From NCBI GenBank assembly GCA_021799755.1, contig JAJYZU010000087.1, positions 1-5,106 of the forward strand: 5,106 nucleotides of DNA, given 5' to 3'. Both the position numbers and the translations under genes were made by a program. Below the pieces are notes generated by a model that was given only the letters and a program-made list of their open reading frames with translations, had not been told where the DNA came from and searched no databases. The DNA is from Thermoplasmata archaeon (GTDB lineage Archaea > Thermoplasmatota > Thermoplasmata > Thermoplasmatales > Thermoplasmataceae). Position 1 is the first letter of the stretch. Each line of letters starts with the position of its first letter. Shown here piece after piece: positions 4,734-5,106 of this stretch.

Positions 4734-5106
4734 CCTCTTTCCTCCAGTATGGTTCCCTCTCCTTTGCTGCCTTTCCAAATATACTTTCCAGTCGCGATCT
4801 TGAATTTTCTGAGCGTATCTCATGCAATATGTCGACATAATTATCGCTGCGCATAAGGCATGGCTTAAGTTCTCCTGTAGAGGTGAGCCTGAGCCTGGTG
4901 CAGTTGTTGCAGAAATCGTAGTTGAACATTGGCTCGACAAATTCCACGGACACCTCTCTTCCGTTATTGATTATCGTGTATCTCTTCCTGTTATGGAGAT
5001 CATTGCGGTCCATTGATATTGCCCTGCCCGAAATCTCCCTCTCTATTGGGGCAAGATCATAATGATATTTCTGGTAATCCTTGGATTGAAGATTCTCCCT
5101 TGTGGT
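4699..5106 (-). CDS. moaA: MoaA, GTP 3',8-cyclase (C-terminal part, start lies beyond the window)
   Basis: MoaA is a radical SAM enzyme that rearranges GTP to 3',8-cyclo-GTP, the first step of Moco synthesis. Only the last 135 residues are present; the N-terminal radical-SAM cluster motif would lie outside. Seen: AISMDRNDLHNRKRYTI followed by VEFVEPMF and the C-terminal [4Fe-4S] site CNNC with a third Cys 13 residues on (visible residues 66, 69 and 83; FCNNC..LRLT..GELKPCL), which binds the GTP substrate in this family. The C-terminus runs KEREPYW and then a 13-residue tail ending VLRQV, so the terminal Gly-Gly known from bacterial and human MoaA is absent. The frame is open to the window edge at 5106; a Met at 5013 is internal and not a start. 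The last 35 bases overlap moaD. Family call is firm. Confidence 0.95.
   Translation of the reverse strand, partial: TTRENLQSKDYQKYHYDLAPIEREISGRAISMDRNDLHNRKRYTIINNGREVSVEFVEPMFNYDFCNNCTRLRLTSTGELKPCLMRSDNYVDILHEIRSENSRSRLESIFGKAAKEREPYWRKEDVVESEVLRQV
4741..4745 (-). promoter_or_regulatory. Ribosome binding site of moaD, inside moaA
   Basis: GGAGG on the minus strand lies seven bases before the moaD ATG at 4733 and within the last codons of moaA. It decides the moaD start against longer in-frame alternatives further upstream. Confidence 0.7.

Noticed and set aside
4734..4940. N-terminal extension of moaD to an upstream ATG at 4940
   Set aside because: The added 69 residues are moaA codons read out of frame; the MoaD fold, a good GGAGG site and the normal length all point to 4733.
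4699..5013. A complete 104-residue gene starting at the Met at 5013
   Set aside because: The same frame stays open to the window edge and upstream residues continue MoaA-like sequence, so this Met is internal to moaA.
1..5106. Mobile elements, CRISPR repeats, tRNA or riboswitch (including a Moco riboswitch)
   Set aside because: No terminal repeats, transposase motifs, spaced direct repeats, cloverleaf or long untranslated leader was found; the two operon leaders in the window appear to have no 5' UTR that could hold a riboswitch.

Overview
The window looks archaeal, most likely from the Thermoplasmata, though the lineage is an inference from style and not from a database match. The reasons are: TATA-like boxes centred about 24 bases upstream of the start codons of both operon-leading genes, which implies leaderless mRNAs; Shine-Dalgarno-like sites (GGAGG, GGTGA) in front of internal operon genes; heavy use of AGA/AGG for Arg and ATA for Ile; and very tight gene packing. 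No mobile element, tRNA, rRNA or CRISPR array was seen.

Left part (1-2021, minus strand): an operon in the order medium, small, large subunit, for a molybdenum hydroxylase of the xanthine oxidase / CO dehydrogenase / aldehyde oxidoreductase family. The FAD subunit (2021-1149) is followed with no gap by the 2x[2Fe-2S] subunit (1148-636). After 23 bases comes the molybdopterin-binding subunit, of which only the first 204 residues (612-1) lie in the window. Relatives include the Cut/glyceraldehyde oxidoreductases of thermoacidophilic archaea and the CoxMSL enzymes; the substrate cannot be read from this part.

Middle (2022-3100): a 169-base divergent control region separates the hydroxylase operon from a plus-strand pair, moaC (2191-2631) and a moaB/mogA gene (2621-3100), which overlap by 11 bases. 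Each side has a TATA box placed for a leaderless start, and a short TAGAC-containing element occurs near both promoters.

Right part (3110-5106, minus strand): a second molybdenum cofactor (Moco) operon converging on moaB, with only 9 bases between the stop codons. In transcription order it holds the 3' end of moaA (5106-4699), moaD (4733-4488, overlapping moaA by 35 bases), a possible 20-residue reading frame, an E1-like moeB/thiF-type adenylyltransferase (4413-3679), and a MobA-like nucleotidyltransferase (3682-3110) joined by an ATGA overlap.

Together the genes cover GTP to cyclic pyranopterin (MoaA, MoaC), the sulfur carrier and its activation (MoaD, MoeB), adenylylation of molybdopterin (MoaB/MogA) and a probable dinucleotide-forming step (MobA-like), beside a molybdoenzyme likely to use the product. 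moaE and moeA are not in the window. The most interesting points are the non-canonical N-terminus of the MobA-like protein, the divergent leaderless promoters, the small frame between moaD and moeB, and the MoaD/E1 pair.
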